From contig NZ_CP124750.1 in NCBI RefSeq assembly GCF_029962605.1, positions 4,650,001-4,714,000 of the forward strand: 64,000 nt of DNA, in the 5' to 3' direction. Shown in pieces: positions 29,869 to 38,331 of the stretch. The notes below the pieces were generated by a model. It ran no database searches, was not told the DNA's origin, and saw only the letters and a list, made by a program, of their open reading frames with translations. A program made the position numbers and the translations under genes. Within the stretch, counting starts at the first letter, position 1, and every line of letters starts with the position of its first letter. Origin of the DNA: Serratia sarumanii (GTDB taxonomy: Bacteria > Pseudomonadota > Gammaproteobacteria > Enterobacterales > Enterobacteriaceae).

Positions 29869-31553
29869 CAGGCGGCCCTCTCCATGGGAACATTGAGCGT
29901 AATGCGGGTGTAGGCGTCCGGCTGGCAATCCACCTGCACGCCATAGCCTTCGCCGTAGCGCACGCGAATGCGTTTATCCACCAGGTTCATCCCCAGCCCG
30001 CTGCAGTTCGGCTTCGGCTGGAACAGCCCGGCGTTGTCCGTCACCTGCAGCAGCAGATGCTCCCCTTCGCAGCAGGCGCCGATTTCGATGCGGCCCACGC
30101 CCAGCAGATGCGAGGTGCCATGCTTGATGGCGTTCTCGACGATCGGCTGCAGCGAGAACGCCGGCAGCCGCACCGCCAACAGCGCCTCCGGCAGCGATAC
30201 CGCGATCTCCAGCCGATCGGCGAAGCGCGCTTTCTCGATCTGCAGGTAGGCGTTCACGTGTTCAATCTCGTCCGCCAGGCTGACTTCGTCATCCGAGCGT
30301 TTGAGGTTTTTACGAAAGAAGGTCGAGAGAGACTGCACCAGATCGCAGGCGCGTTCGCCATCGCGGCGGATCACCGCCACCAGAGTATTCAAGGCATTGA
30401 ACAGGAAATGCGGATTGACCTGCGCATGCAGCAGCTTGATCTCCGACTGCGCCAGCAGCTGCTTGTGGCGCTCGTACTGTCCGGCCATGATCTGCGCCGA
30501 CAGCAGGCTGGCGATGCCTTCGCCCAGCGTACGGTTGATGGTGCTGAACAGCTGGCTTTTCGGCTCATACAGCTTGATGGTGCCGATCACCCGCTGATTT
30601 TCGCCGCGCAGCGGGATCACCAGCGTCGATCCCAGCTTGCAGGCCGGATTGATCGAGCAGCAGTAAGAGAGCTGATTGCCGTCGGCGTACACCACCTCGT
30701 TGTTGTCGATGGCGCGATGCGAATGCACCGAGGCGATCGGCGTGCCCGGCAGGTGGTGGTCGTCGCCGATGCCGATAAACGCCAGCAGCTTGTCGCGATC
30801 GGTGATCGCCACCGCGCCGATGCCCAGCTCCTGATAGATCACCCGGGCGACCTTCATGCTGTTCTCCTGATCGAAGCCCTGCCGCAGGATGCCCTCGGTG
30901 CGCTCGGCGATCTTCAGCGCCTTGGAAGAGAAGGCGCTGGTGTATTTTTCGAACATCGCGCGCCGATCCAGCAGGATTTGCATGAACATCGCCGCACCGA
31001 CGGTATTGGCGATCATCATCGGCAGCGCGATGTGCTCCACCAGCTGCAACGCTTCGTCGTAGGGGCGCGCCACCGCCAGGATGATCGCCATCTGCAGCAC
31101 TTCCGCCACCAGCGCCACGCCGCCGACAAACAGCGGATTGAACAGCAGCTCGATGCGCCCGCGGCGCATGGCGATGCTGTGTACGATGCCGCCGACCAGG
31201 CCTTCCGACACCGTGGAAATCGCGCAGGCCACGTCGGTCATGCCGCCGAGCGTATAGCGGTGCAGGCCGCCGGTCAGCCCGACCAGAAAGCCCACCGACG
31301 GCCCGCCCAGCAGACCGCCCAGGACCGCGCCTATCGCGCGGGTGTTGGCGATCGAATCCTGAATGTGCAGCCCGAAATAGGTGCCCATGATGCAGAACAC
31401 CGAGAAGATCACGTAGCACAGCAGCTTGTGCGGCAGGCGGATGGTCACCTGCATCAGCGGGATGAACAGCGGGGTTTTGCTCAGCAGATAGGCGATAACG
31501 AGATAGACGCACATCTGCTGCAACAGCAACAGCACCTGGTTAAATTCATACAT
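29868..31553 (-). CDS. btsS: Pyruvate-sensing histidine kinase BtsS
   Basis: BtsS (YehU) is a LytS-type inner-membrane sensor kinase for extracellular pyruvate. The 561-residue protein has a 5-6 segment membrane sensor (about 1-200), a GAF-like region (about 215-350) and a HisKA/HATPase module with phospho-His382 in [12 protein letters not shown] and the N and G boxes [12 protein letters not shown] and [11 protein letters not shown]. The usual target, the pyruvate transporter gene btsT (yjiY), is not in the window. In E. coli the pair lies at another locus. Confidence 0.93.
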   Translation of the reverse strand: MYEFNQVLLLLQQMCVYLVIAYLLSKTPLFIPLMQVTIRLPHKLLCYVIFSVFCIMGTYFGLHIQDSIANTRAIGAVLGGLLGGPSVGFLVGLTGGLHRYTLGGMTDVACAISTVSEGLVGGIVHSIAMRRGRIELLFNPLFVGGVALVAEVLQMAIILAVARPYDEALQLVEHIALPMMIANTVGAAMFMQILLDRRAMFEKYTSAFSSKALKIAERTEGILRQGFDQENSMKVARVIYQELGIGAVAITDRDKLLAFIGIGDDHHLPGTPIASVHSHRAIDNNEVVYADGNQLSYCCSINPACKLGSTLVIPLRGENQRVIGTIKLYEPKSQLFSTINRTLGEGIASLLSAQIMAGQYERHKQLLAQSEIKLLHAQVNPHFLFNALNTLVAVIRRDGERACDLVQSLSTFFRKNLKRSDDEVSLADEIEHVNAYLQIEKARFADRLEIAVSLPEALLAVRLPAFSLQPIVENAIKHGTSHLLGVGRIEIGACCEGEHLLLQVTDNAGLFQPKPNCSGLGMNLVDKRIRVRYGEGYGVQVDCQPDAYTRITLNVPMERAA

Positions 31554-31709
31554 GGCAGCAACTCATCCAGAGACAACAAAGGGCGAACGCCGGATTTCCG
31601 GTCTGATTATTGTCTGCAGATTAGAGCATGAGGCGCGGGAGAAAACAGTGATGAAGGCAAGGCTTCGAGAGGAAGGAGCGGCCGACCCCAACGGGATCGG
31701 CCAAAAAAC

Positions 31710-32279
31710 TTACGGCAGCACCTTGGCCGACAGAATCACCACCGGTTTGGTCGGCACATTCTGGTAAGGGCCGACGTTGCCGGTTGGCACCTGGGCAATT
31801 TTGTCCACCACGTCCATGCCTTTCACCACTTTGCCGAACACCGCGTAGCCGAAGTCACGCTGGCCATGATCCAGGAAGGCGTTATCCGCCACGTTCAGGA
31901 AGAACTGGCTGGTGGCGCTGTCCTTGTCGGCGGTGCGCGCCATCGAGATGGTGCCGCGCAGGTTGCGCAAGCCGTTGTCGGCTTCGTTCTTGATCGGCGC
32001 CTTGGTGGATTTTTGCTGCATGTCAGCGGTGAAACCGCCGCCCTGGATCATAAAGCCCGGGATCACGCGATGGAAAATGGTGTTGTTGTAGTACCCGCTG
32101 TTCACGTAATCGACGAAGTTCTGGGTGGAAACCGGTGCCTTCTGGCTATCGAGCGCCAACTCGATATTCCCCGCCGAGGTCGTCAGCATGACGTGGGTCT
32201 CACCGGCGGCGAGTGCGGCTGGCGCCATCGCTGTGAGGGAACACAGCGCGACGAAGGTCACTAAAGTACGTTTGAACAT
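31710..32279 (-). CDS. ppiA: Periplasmic cyclophilin PpiA
   Basis: PpiA is a periplasmic peptidyl-prolyl isomerase. Residues 1-24 form a Sec signal peptide ([20 protein letters not shown], cleaved after ALA-A). The cyclophilin fold shows [18 protein letters not shown] with the catalytic-type Arg, [15 protein letters not shown] and [17 protein letters not shown]. 189 residues, one shorter than E. coli. The start MFKRT was preferred over an upstream Met that lacks signal-peptide form. A perfect CpxR-type box lies upstream. Confidence 0.96.
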   Translation of the reverse strand: MFKRTLVTFVALCSLTAMAPAALAAGETHVMLTTSAGNIELALDSQKAPVSTQNFVDYVNSGYYNNTIFHRVIPGFMIQGGGFTADMQQKSTKAPIKNEADNGLRNLRGTISMARTADKDSATSQFFLNVADNAFLDHGQRDFGYAVFGKVVKGMDVVDKIAQVPTGNVGPYQNVPTKPVVILSAKVLP

Positions 32280-32324
32280 TAACGGGTCCTTTCTCTGAGA
32301 GACAAACAACGGAAAAGCGCTTTG

Positions 32325-32353
32325 ATTCTAAAGAGCTGTATCGGCAAGTACCA
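32325..32353 (-). promoter_or_regulatory. Candidate ppiA promoter
   Basis: On the minus strand TGGTAC, a 17-nt spacer and TAGAAT lie about 46 bp upstream of ppiA. The -35 is weak, fitting activator dependence. Confidence 0.4.
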
Positions 32354-32357
32354 GCCA

Positions 32358-32372
32358 TTTACCTATATTTAC
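32358..32372 (-). promoter_or_regulatory. CpxR box upstream of ppiA
   Basis: On the minus strand GTAAATATAGGTAAA is a perfect GTAAA-N5-GTAAA tandem, the CpxR recognition pattern, centred about 47 bp before the predicted ppiA start point. E. coli ppiA is a known Cpx regulon gene. The ppiA-EIIA gap (32280-32620, 341 bp) contains no gene; it holds the two divergent promoters and their sites. Confidence 0.7.
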
Positions 32373-32491
32373 CCAATTACGGGACATATCCTAGGCGGCC
32401 CTGAATTTTGCTGCGGAAAGTATGGGCGCAGAAGGCTTTTTTGCCAACCGCATCACGCATTTTTTGCCCCGCGCCGCCCTGGGTTGGTTTT

Positions 32492-32507
32492 TGCGATCTG
32501 CCTCCCA
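32492..32507. promoter_or_regulatory. Weak CRP-like site upstream of the EIIA promoter
   Basis: TGCGA-N6-TCCCA matches 8 of 10 consensus positions and is centred 42-46 bp upstream of the predicted start point, a class II activator position. Catabolite control of a sugar operon is expected, but the match alone is weak. Confidence 0.3.
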
Positions 32508-32509
32508 GT

Positions 32510-32538
32510 TTGCACACGCATTGTCGTTACTCTATATA
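32510..32538 (+). promoter_or_regulatory. Promoter of the EIIA-GH4 operon
   Basis: TTGCAC, a 17-nt spacer and TATATA form a good sigma-70 promoter about 80 bp upstream of the EIIA gene. The palindromic operator covers the expected start point. Confidence 0.65.
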
Positions 32539-32556
32539 AATGAGAGCGCTCTCATT
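32539..32556. promoter_or_regulatory. Perfect 18-bp palindromic operator
   Basis: AATGAGAGCGCTCTCATT is a perfect palindrome with central CG, as in LacI-family operators. It starts one base after the -10 and spans the likely +1, so binding would block initiation. The LacI-type gene at 34349-35329 is the obvious candidate repressor. Confidence 0.7.
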
Positions 32557-32620
32557 ATAAAAAGAGCGGATACTGAAGCATCCCACGGCGGCGTCGCCGC
32601 GCAACCCCTGGAGAAATGAC

Positions 32621-32971
32621 GTGAGTGAACTGATGACTGAAGTCAGCCCCGAGTTTGAAAGCACCATCATGGAACTGCTGGTGTTCTCCGGCAGCGCGCG
32701 CAGCAATGCGCTGATGGCGCTGCGGCAAGCGCGCGCCGGCGATTTCGCCGCCGCGGCCAGGCACATGGCCGAGTCCAAAGAGTGGGTGAAGAAAGCACAC
32801 CTGATCCAGACCGAGCTGATCGGCCTGGACGAAGGCTGCGGCAAACTGGCGATCAACCTGATCACCGTGCATGCGCAGGATCATCTGATGAACGCCATGG
32901 TGATCCAGGATCTGGCCGACGACATGATCGAGCTCTATCGCCGTCAGTCGCAGACGGAGGGCCGCCCATGA
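32621..32971 (+). CDS. PTS lactose/cellobiose-type EIIA component
   Basis: This protein passes phosphate from HPr to a sugar-specific EIIB. The 116-residue helical protein has the ChbA/LacF-family pattern: LVFSGSARSNALMALRQARAGDFAAA in two pieces, then the phospho-histidine motif VHAQDHLMNAM with His84 and the metal-binding Asp87. Start is GTG after GGAGAAAT, with an ATG four codons in as the alternative. It overlaps the GH4 gene by 4 bases. No EIIB or EIIC gene is present here, so it must work with subunits encoded elsewhere. Confidence 0.9.
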   Translation: MSELMTEVSPEFESTIMELLVFSGSARSNALMALRQARAGDFAAAARHMAESKEWVKKAHLIQTELIGLDEGCGKLAINLITVHAQDHLMNAMVIQDLADDMIELYRRQSQTEGRP

Positions 32972-34275
32972 GCGCACTCAAAATCGCCGTGATCGGCGGC
33001 GGCAGCAGCTACACTCCCGAGCTGGTCGATGGGCTGATCCAGCGCATTGAGGAGCTGCCGGTCACCGAACTGGCGCTGGTGGACGTCGAACCGGGCCGGC
33101 AAAAAGTGGAAACCATCGCCGCCCTGACCCGCCGCATGCTGGCGCGCCACGGGCTGGAGCAGGTGAAGGTCAGCGTGCACTTTGCGCTGGACGACGCCAT
33201 TCGCGGCGCCGCCTTCGTGCTGACCCAGTTCCGCGTCGGGCAACTGCCGGCGCGCGCCGCCGACGAACGGCTGGGCCTGAAATACCAGCTGCTCGGCCAG
33301 GAGACCACCGGCGTCGGCGGCTTCGCCAAGGCGCTGCGCACCATCCCGGTGATGCTGGACATCGCTCGCCGGGTGGAAAAACTGGCGCCGGACGCCTGGA
33401 TCATCAACTTCACCAACCCGGCCGGCATCGTCACCGAGGCGGTGTCCCGCTTTACCAAAGCGAAGATCATCGGCCTGTGCAACGTGCCGATCAGCATGCA
33501 TCACATGATCGCCAACATGCTGCAGGCGCCTTACGCCGACGTGCAGCTGCGCTTCGCCGGCCTGAACCACATGGTCTGGGTGCATCAGGTCACGCAGCAG
33601 GGGCGCGACGTCACCGCCAAGGTGATCGACATGCTGTGCGACGGCGCGGCGCTGACCATGAACAACATCAAGGAAGAGCCCTGGCAGCCGGACTTCCTGC
33701 GCGCGATCGGCGCCATCCCCTGCCCCTACCACCGCTATTTTTACCAGACCCGCGAGATGCTGGCGGAAGAGATGGCCGCCGCCGGCGAGCGCGGCACCCG
33801 CGCCGAGCAGGTGATGCAGGTGGAGAAAGAGCTGTTCGAGCTGTATGCCGATCCGCAGCTGAACACGAAACCGGAGCAGCTCAGCTTCCGCGGCGGTTCT
33901 TTCTATTCCGAAGTTGCGCTGGAGCTGATTCGTGCTATCCATAATAATCTCGGCACGCAATTAGTGGTCAACACCGCAAACCGCGGCGCTATCCATGGCC
34001 TGCCGGGCGATGCTGTGATAGAAATCAACTGTATCGTTGATGCTCAGGGCGCGCACCCGCTGACCTTCGGCCCGCTGCCAGAGCCGATGCAGGCCCTAAC
34101 GCAGCAGGTGAAAGCCTACGAACGTCTGACCATCGAGGCGGCGGTGCACGGCGATCGCCGCAGCGGGTTGCTGGCGCTGATCGCCAACCCGTTGGTGGGC
34201 AACGCCAACCTGGCGCAGCCGCTGCTGGAAGAAGTGTTGACGATAAACGCGCCGTATTTACCGCAGTTCAGGTAA
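32968..34275 (+). CDS. GH4 family 6-phospho-beta-glucosidase (ChbF/CelF-like)
   Basis: GH4 enzymes use NAD+ and a divalent metal to cleave phospho-disaccharides by an oxidation-elimination route. The 435-residue protein has N-terminal dinucleotide motif AVIGGGSSYTPELVDG, the NFTNPAGIVTEAV segment (148-160), and probable metal ligands Cys171 (IGLCNVPISMHH) and His201 (GLNHMVW). It resembles ChbF, which acts on phosphorylated chitobiose and cellobiose. The start ATG overlaps the EIIA stop. A strong terminator follows. The natural sugar is not determinable from sequence. Confidence 0.9.
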   Translation: MSALKIAVIGGGSSYTPELVDGLIQRIEELPVTELALVDVEPGRQKVETIAALTRRMLARHGLEQVKVSVHFALDDAIRGAAFVLTQFRVGQLPARAADERLGLKYQLLGQETTGVGGFAKALRTIPVMLDIARRVEKLAPDAWIINFTNPAGIVTEAVSRFTKAKIIGLCNVPISMHHMIANMLQAPYADVQLRFAGLNHMVWVHQVTQQGRDVTAKVIDMLCDGAALTMNNIKEEPWQPDFLRAIGAIPCPYHRYFYQTREMLAEEMAAAGERGTRAEQVMQVEKELFELYADPQLNTKPEQLSFRGGSFYSEVALELIRAIHNNLGTQLVVNTANRGAIHGLPGDAVIEINCIVDAQGAHPLTFGPLPEPMQALTQQVKAYERLTIEAAVHGDRRSGLLALIANPLVGNANLAQPLLEEVLTINAPYLPQFR

Positions 34276-34297
34276 GCGGCTATACGCAGCCAGACAG

Positions 34298-34325
34298 GGG
34301 TTCGGCGCGCCGAACCCATTTTTTT
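34298..34325 (+). terminator. Rho-independent terminator after the GH4 gene
   Basis: GGGTTCGGCG and CGCCGAACCC form a perfect 20-bp palindrome followed by A and seven Ts. It separates the enzyme genes from the regulator gene 23 bp downstream, so the regulator needs read-through or its own promoter. Confidence 0.93.
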
Positions 34326-34348
34326 AGCCGTAATTCAGGAGTGGGACG

Positions 34349-35329
34349 ATGGTGACACTGGAAGATGTCGCGGCGCTGGCGGGCGTTTCGCGCGCCACCG
34401 TATCGCGCGTGGTGAACGGCGACAGCAACGTCAAGGCGCCGACCCGCGAGAAGGTTGAACGCGCCGTTGCCCAGCTCGGTTACACCCCCAACCCGGCGGC
34501 CCGCGCGCTCGCCTCCAGCCACAGCAATACCCTTGGGCTGGTCACCACCTCGTACCGCGGCGGCTTTTTCGGCGCGCTGATGGACTTCGTGCAGACCGAG
34601 GCCGAATCCCACGGCAAACAGCTGCTGGTGACCCAGGGCCGCAACAGCGCCGAAAACGAATGGCAGGCGGTGCAGCGGCTATTTAGCCTGCGCTGCGACG
34701 GCGTGATCCTGCACGTGCGTTTTCTCAGCGACGATCGGCTGCGCCAATTGGCGGCGGAGCAACGTGATTTCGTGTTGCTCGATCGTCTGGTGCCGGGGCT
34801 GGAAGACCGCTGCGTCACCTTCGATCACCCGCTCGCCAGCCGCATGGCGACGCAGCAGCTGCTCGATGCCGGGCACCGGCGCATCGCCTGCATCAGCGGC
34901 CCGCGTGAACGCCCGTCGAGCCGCCTGCGGCTGCAGGGATTTGAAGAGGCGATGCAGGCGGCGAATATCGATCCGGTGGCCTGCCTGGAGGGCGTCTACG
35001 ATCTGGAAAGCGGTTACCGCTGCGCCGATCGGCTACTGCGGCAAGCCGCGCGGCCCAGCGCCATCTACTGCTGCAACGAAGAGATGGCGATCGGCGCGCT
35101 GCTGGCGATCAACGAACACCGCCTGCGGGTGCCGCAGGATATCTCCTTGATCTGCTACGACAGCGGCGAACGCGCGCCTTTCGTGCGCCCGGCGTTGAGC
35201 AGCGTACATTTTCCCATCAGCGAGATGGCCCAATACGCGGCGCGCAGGTTGATCGACCCCGCCACCCCGGCGCACCGGTTTGAGCCGACGATCGTCAACC
35301 GTGATTCCGTTGTGACGGTACGCAAATAG
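34349..35329 (+). CDS. LacI family transcriptional regulator
   Basis: A 326-residue LacI/GalR repressor. The N-terminal helix-turn-helix (TLEDVAALAGVSRATVSRVVN, residues 3-22 in part) and hinge (NPAARALAS) are intact. The sugar-binding-like core runs about 60-320, with CDGVILHVRFLS, AIYCCNEEMAIGALLAIN and SLICYDSGERAPFVRPALSS. ATG follows CAGGAGTGGGACG. It probably represses the EIIA-GH4 operon through the palindrome at 32539-32556 and responds to the sugar. AscG/GalR-like; no specific name is justified. Confidence 0.9.
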   Translation: MVTLEDVAALAGVSRATVSRVVNGDSNVKAPTREKVERAVAQLGYTPNPAARALASSHSNTLGLVTTSYRGGFFGALMDFVQTEAESHGKQLLVTQGRNSAENEWQAVQRLFSLRCDGVILHVRFLSDDRLRQLAAEQRDFVLLDRLVPGLEDRCVTFDHPLASRMATQQLLDAGHRRIACISGPRERPSSRLRLQGFEEAMQAANIDPVACLEGVYDLESGYRCADRLLRQAARPSAIYCCNEEMAIGALLAINEHRLRVPQDISLICYDSGERAPFVRPALSSVHFPISEMAQYAARRLIDPATPAHRFEPTIVNRDSVVTVRK

Positions 35330-35520
35330 ATCACAATAATGCACACCGGCCCTTCATGGGTTACATCAAAAAATCGACAGCCATCACAAAAAATCCCGTT
35401 GTCTGTGCTAGGATCCGCCCCCTGGTGGCCTGATCGGGACTTTTTTCTGCGTTTGCCAGGAAAAGCCAGCGGCCTTATGCCAGCGTTAAAACCTCTAACA
35501 GACATATTCAGGCCTATACA

Positions 35521-36705
35521 ATGAATGACAGTAACCGCATACGGCTTACCTGGATCAGCTTCTTTTCGTACGCGCTGACCGGTGCTTTAGTGATCGTCAC
35601 AGGGATGGTGATGGGAAACATTGCAGAGTACTTTAATCTGCCGGTTTCCAGCATGAGCAACACCTTTACTTTCCTCAACGCCGGCATTTTGATTTCGATC
35701 TTCCTCAATGCCTGGCTGATGGAAATCATCCCGCTGAAGCGTCAGCTGATCTTCGGCTTTGTCCTGATGGTGCTGGCGGTCGCCGGGCTGATGCTCGGCA
35801 AGAGCCTGACCATGTTCTCGCTGTGCATGTTTATCCTCGGCGTGGTTAGCGGTATCACCATGTCGATCGGCACCTTCCTGATCACCCACATGTATGCCGG
35901 CCGCCAGCGCGGTTCGCGCCTGTTGTTCACCGACTCCTTCTTCAGCATGGCCGGGATGATCTTCCCGATCGTCGCCGCGATGCTGCTGGCCCGCCATATC
36001 GGCTGGTACTGGGTTTATGCCTGCATCGGCCTGCTGTACGTGGGGATCTTCGTGCTGACCCTGTGCTCCGAATTCCCGGTGCTGGGCAAGAAAGGCGCCG
36101 ACGCCGGCCAGCCGGTCGAGAAAGAAAAATGGGGCATCGGCGTGCTGTTCCTGTCGATCGCCGCGCTGTGCTACATCCTCGGCCAGCTGGGCTTCATTCA
36201 GTGGGTGCCTGAGTACGCCACCAAGTCGTTCAACATGGACATCGGCCAGGCCGGTAAGCTGGTGAGCGACTTCTGGACCTCTTACATGGTCGGCATGTGG
36301 GTGTTCAGCTTCATCCTGCGCTTCTTCGATCTGCAACGCATCGTGACCGTGCTGGCCGCACTGGCTACCGGCGCGATGTACCTGTTCGTCAGCACCGACA
36401 ACCCGGAGCACCTGGGCTACTACATCATGGCCCTGGGCTTCGTTTCCAGCGCCATCTACACCACGCTGATCACCCTCGGCTCGCTGCAGACCAAGGTCTC
36501 CTCGCCGAAGCTGGTCAACTTTATCCTGACCTGCGGCACCATCGGCACCATGTTGACCTTCGTGGTTACCGGCCCGATCGTGGCGAAAGGCGGCGCGCAC
36601 GCGGCGCTGACCACCGCCAACGGCCTGTATTTGGCGGTGTTCGTGATGTGCCTGCTGCTGGGCTTCGTGACCAAGCACCGCAGCCACGGCCACGTGACGC
36701 ACTGA
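35521..36705 (+). CDS. tsgA: MFS transporter TsgA
   Basis: TsgA is a 12-segment major facilitator superfamily protein of the inner membrane; its physiological substrate is not established. The 394-residue product starts [20 protein letters not shown] and has [37 protein letters not shown] and [14 protein letters not shown], with a His-rich C terminus. Backbone order ppiA-tsgA-nirB is that of E. coli, but with insertions on both sides. The 190-bp upstream region shows no gene. Confidence 0.95.
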   Translation: MNDSNRIRLTWISFFSYALTGALVIVTGMVMGNIAEYFNLPVSSMSNTFTFLNAGILISIFLNAWLMEIIPLKRQLIFGFVLMVLAVAGLMLGKSLTMFSLCMFILGVVSGITMSIGTFLITHMYAGRQRGSRLLFTDSFFSMAGMIFPIVAAMLLARHIGWYWVYACIGLLYVGIFVLTLCSEFPVLGKKGADAGQPVEKEKWGIGVLFLSIAALCYILGQLGFIQWVPEYATKSFNMDIGQAGKLVSDFWTSYMVGMWVFSFILRFFDLQRIVTVLAALATGAMYLFVSTDNPEHLGYYIMALGFVSSAIYTTLITLGSLQTKVSSPKLVNFILTCGTIGTMLTFVVTGPIVAKGGAHAALTTANGLYLAVFVMCLLLGFVTKHRSHGHVTH

Positions 36706-36727
36706 TTTCTTCGCATCAAAGACATCA

Positions 36728-36754
36728 GGGGCGCCCGCAAGGCGCCCTTTTTTT
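36728..36754 (+). terminator. Rho-independent terminator of tsgA
   Basis: GGGCGCC and GGCGCCC pair around CGCAA and are followed by seven Ts. It lies between convergent tsgA and codA and ends just before the codA stop. Confidence 0.9.
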
Positions 36755-36759
36755 GCGCC

Positions 36760-38043
36760 TTAACGCCGAAAATCCACCGTTTCATCCTGCTGCAGATGCA
36801 GCGTGGTTTCCGCCGGCCGCGTTTCGGCGATCACCGCCCCCTGGCGAATCGAGTAGCGCACCGGCGTCTGGCGGCGCACCGCGTCGAAGCCGCTTTCCGC
36901 CGGCAGGATCACCAGGTTGGCGCTGTTGCCGGCCGCCAGGCCGTAGTCGCTCAGGTTAAGGGTGCGCGCGCTGTGGCTGGTGATCAGCTTCAGCCCGTCG
37001 TCGATCTGGCCATAGCCCATCAGCTGGCACACGTGCAGCCCCATATGCAGCACCTGCAGCATGTTGGCGGTGCCGAGCGGATACCAGGGATCGAACACGT
37101 CGTCGTGGCCGAAGCAGACGTTGATCTGCGCCTCCAGCATCTCCTTCACCCGCGTTACGCCGCGCCGTTTCGGGTAGCTGTCGAAACGGCCCTGCAGGTG
37201 AATGTTCACCAGCGGATTGGCGACGAAGTTGATGCCGGACATTTTCAGCAGGCGGAACAGCCGCGAGGCGTAAGCGCCGTTGTAAGAGTGCATCGCCGTG
37301 GTGTGGCTGGCGGTGACTTTCGCCCCCATCTCCAGCTTCAGCGCCAGCGCCGCCACGGTCTCGACGAAGCGCGATTGCTCGTCGTCGATCTCATCGCAGT
37401 GCACGTCCACCAGCCGATCGTATTTTTGCGCCAGCGCAAACGCCTTATGCAGCGATTCCACGCCGTACTCGCGGGTGAATTCGAAATGCGGAATGGCGCC
37501 CACCACGTCGGCCCCCAGCCGCAGCGCCTCTTCAAGCAGCGCTTCGCCGTTGGGGTAGGAAAGGATCCCCTCCTGCGGGAAGGCGACGATCTGCAGCGTC
37601 ACCCAGGGCGCCACCTCCTGTTTCACCTCCAGCATGGCGCGCAGCGCGGTCAGCGTGGGATCGGAAACGTCGACGTGGGTGCGCACATACTGCACGCCGT
37701 TGGCGATCTGCCACTTGAGCGTTTGCCAGGCGCGCTGTTTGACATCTTCATGGGTCAGCAACGCTTTGCGTTCGGCCCAGCGCTCAATGCCCTCGAACAG
37801 CGTGCCGGACTGGTTCCAAGCCGGCTGACCGGCGGTTTGCGTGGTATCCAGGTGAATATGCGGTTCGACGAACGCCGGCAGCGCCAGCCCGCCCTGCGCA
37901 TCCAACACGTCGCTGCGCCACTCCTGCCCTTCCGGCTGCGGCACCAGATGCGCGATGCGCCCCTGCTCAATCGCCAGTTGCCACAATCCTTCATGCCCGC
38001 TTAAACGCAGGTTATCGATAAACTTCAATGGACGTTTCGCCAC
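36760..38043 (-). CDS. codA: Cytosine deaminase CodA
   Basis: CodA deaminates cytosine to uracil and ammonia in the cytoplasm (amidohydrolase superfamily, Fe/Zn). The 427-residue length equals E. coli CodA. Metal and catalytic motifs are visible: [17 protein letters not shown] (HxH, about 61-63), [17 protein letters not shown] with the metal His and catalytic Glu, ASHTTAMHS, and [15 protein letters not shown] with the metal Asp. Start is GTG preceded by GAGGTGAAGG. In E. coli codB encodes the permease directly upstream; no codB lies here. Confidence 0.95.
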   Translation of the reverse strand: MAKRPLKFIDNLRLSGHEGLWQLAIEQGRIAHLVPQPEGQEWRSDVLDAQGGLALPAFVEPHIHLDTTQTAGQPAWNQSGTLFEGIERWAERKALLTHEDVKQRAWQTLKWQIANGVQYVRTHVDVSDPTLTALRAMLEVKQEVAPWVTLQIVAFPQEGILSYPNGEALLEEALRLGADVVGAIPHFEFTREYGVESLHKAFALAQKYDRLVDVHCDEIDDEQSRFVETVAALALKLEMGAKVTASHTTAMHSYNGAYASRLFRLLKMSGINFVANPLVNIHLQGRFDSYPKRRGVTRVKEMLEAQINVCFGHDDVFDPWYPLGTANMLQVLHMGLHVCQLMGYGQIDDGLKLITSHSARTLNLSDYGLAAGNSANLVILPAESGFDAVRRQTPVRYSIRQGAVIAETRPAETTLHLQQDETVDFRR

Positions 38044-38075
38044 CCTTCACCTCTGCCGTTGCGCTGGTTTTCTTC

Positions 38076-38104
38076 ATCATACTGGCAGCGGATCGCGCTG
38101 ACAA
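38076..38104 (-). promoter_or_regulatory. codA promoter
   Basis: On the minus strand TTGTCA, a 17-nt spacer and TATGAT lie about 33 bp upstream of the codA GTG. Near-consensus elements and ideal spacing. Confidence 0.65.
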
Positions 38105-38149
38105 AGTCACCGTTGCCTGCCTACCCCCTGTGTTTACTCCCTGCGGGGT

Positions 38150-38165
38150 AGTTTGCATGCAAACT
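38150..38165. promoter_or_regulatory. Perfect 16-bp palindrome between codA and nirB
   Basis: AGTTTGCATGCAAACT is a perfect palindrome about 88 bp upstream of the predicted codA start point and about 150 bp upstream of that of nirB. It is not a PurR, FNR, NarL or CRP box. A dimeric regulator site is the simplest reading; the protein is unknown. Confidence 0.5.
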
Positions 38166-38230
38166 GACTCGCTTCAGCTAAAGGTGAATAAAATCCGCAA
38201 CTTATCAAAAAACGTGAAAAATCATCCATA

Positions 38231-38246
38231 TACCACGTTAGAGGTA
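38231..38246. promoter_or_regulatory. NarL/NarP 7-2-7 site of nirB
   Basis: TACCACG-TT-AGAGGTA has a perfect right heptamer (AKRRGTA) and a 5/7 left heptamer. Its centre is 28 bp upstream of the FNR box centre, the same spacing as in the E. coli nirB promoter (-69.5 and -41.5). Confidence 0.65.
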
Positions 38247-38259
38247 TATGAGGGTGTGA

Positions 38260-38273
38260 TTGATTTGCATCAA
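38260..38273. promoter_or_regulatory. FNR box of nirB
   Basis: TTGATTTGCATCAA is a perfect TTGAT-N4-ATCAA site. Placing it at -41.5 puts the start point near 38308, and TAAGGT at 38295-38300 then serves as the -10, as in E. coli nirB. Confidence 0.88.
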
Positions 38274-38331
38274 TAAATTGCCCATTGGGAGAGATAAGGT
38301 AAGCCTAGGAAACCAGAATTTTGAGGCAATA

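Noticed and set aside
29856..31631. 591-codon open frame antisense to btsS
   Set aside because: Gln/His/Arg-rich shadow with no domain; btsS has all kinase motifs.
38150..38165. PurR box for codA
   Set aside because: PurR boxes centre on GCAAACGTTTGC; this palindrome has the halves in the opposite order with AT at the centre.
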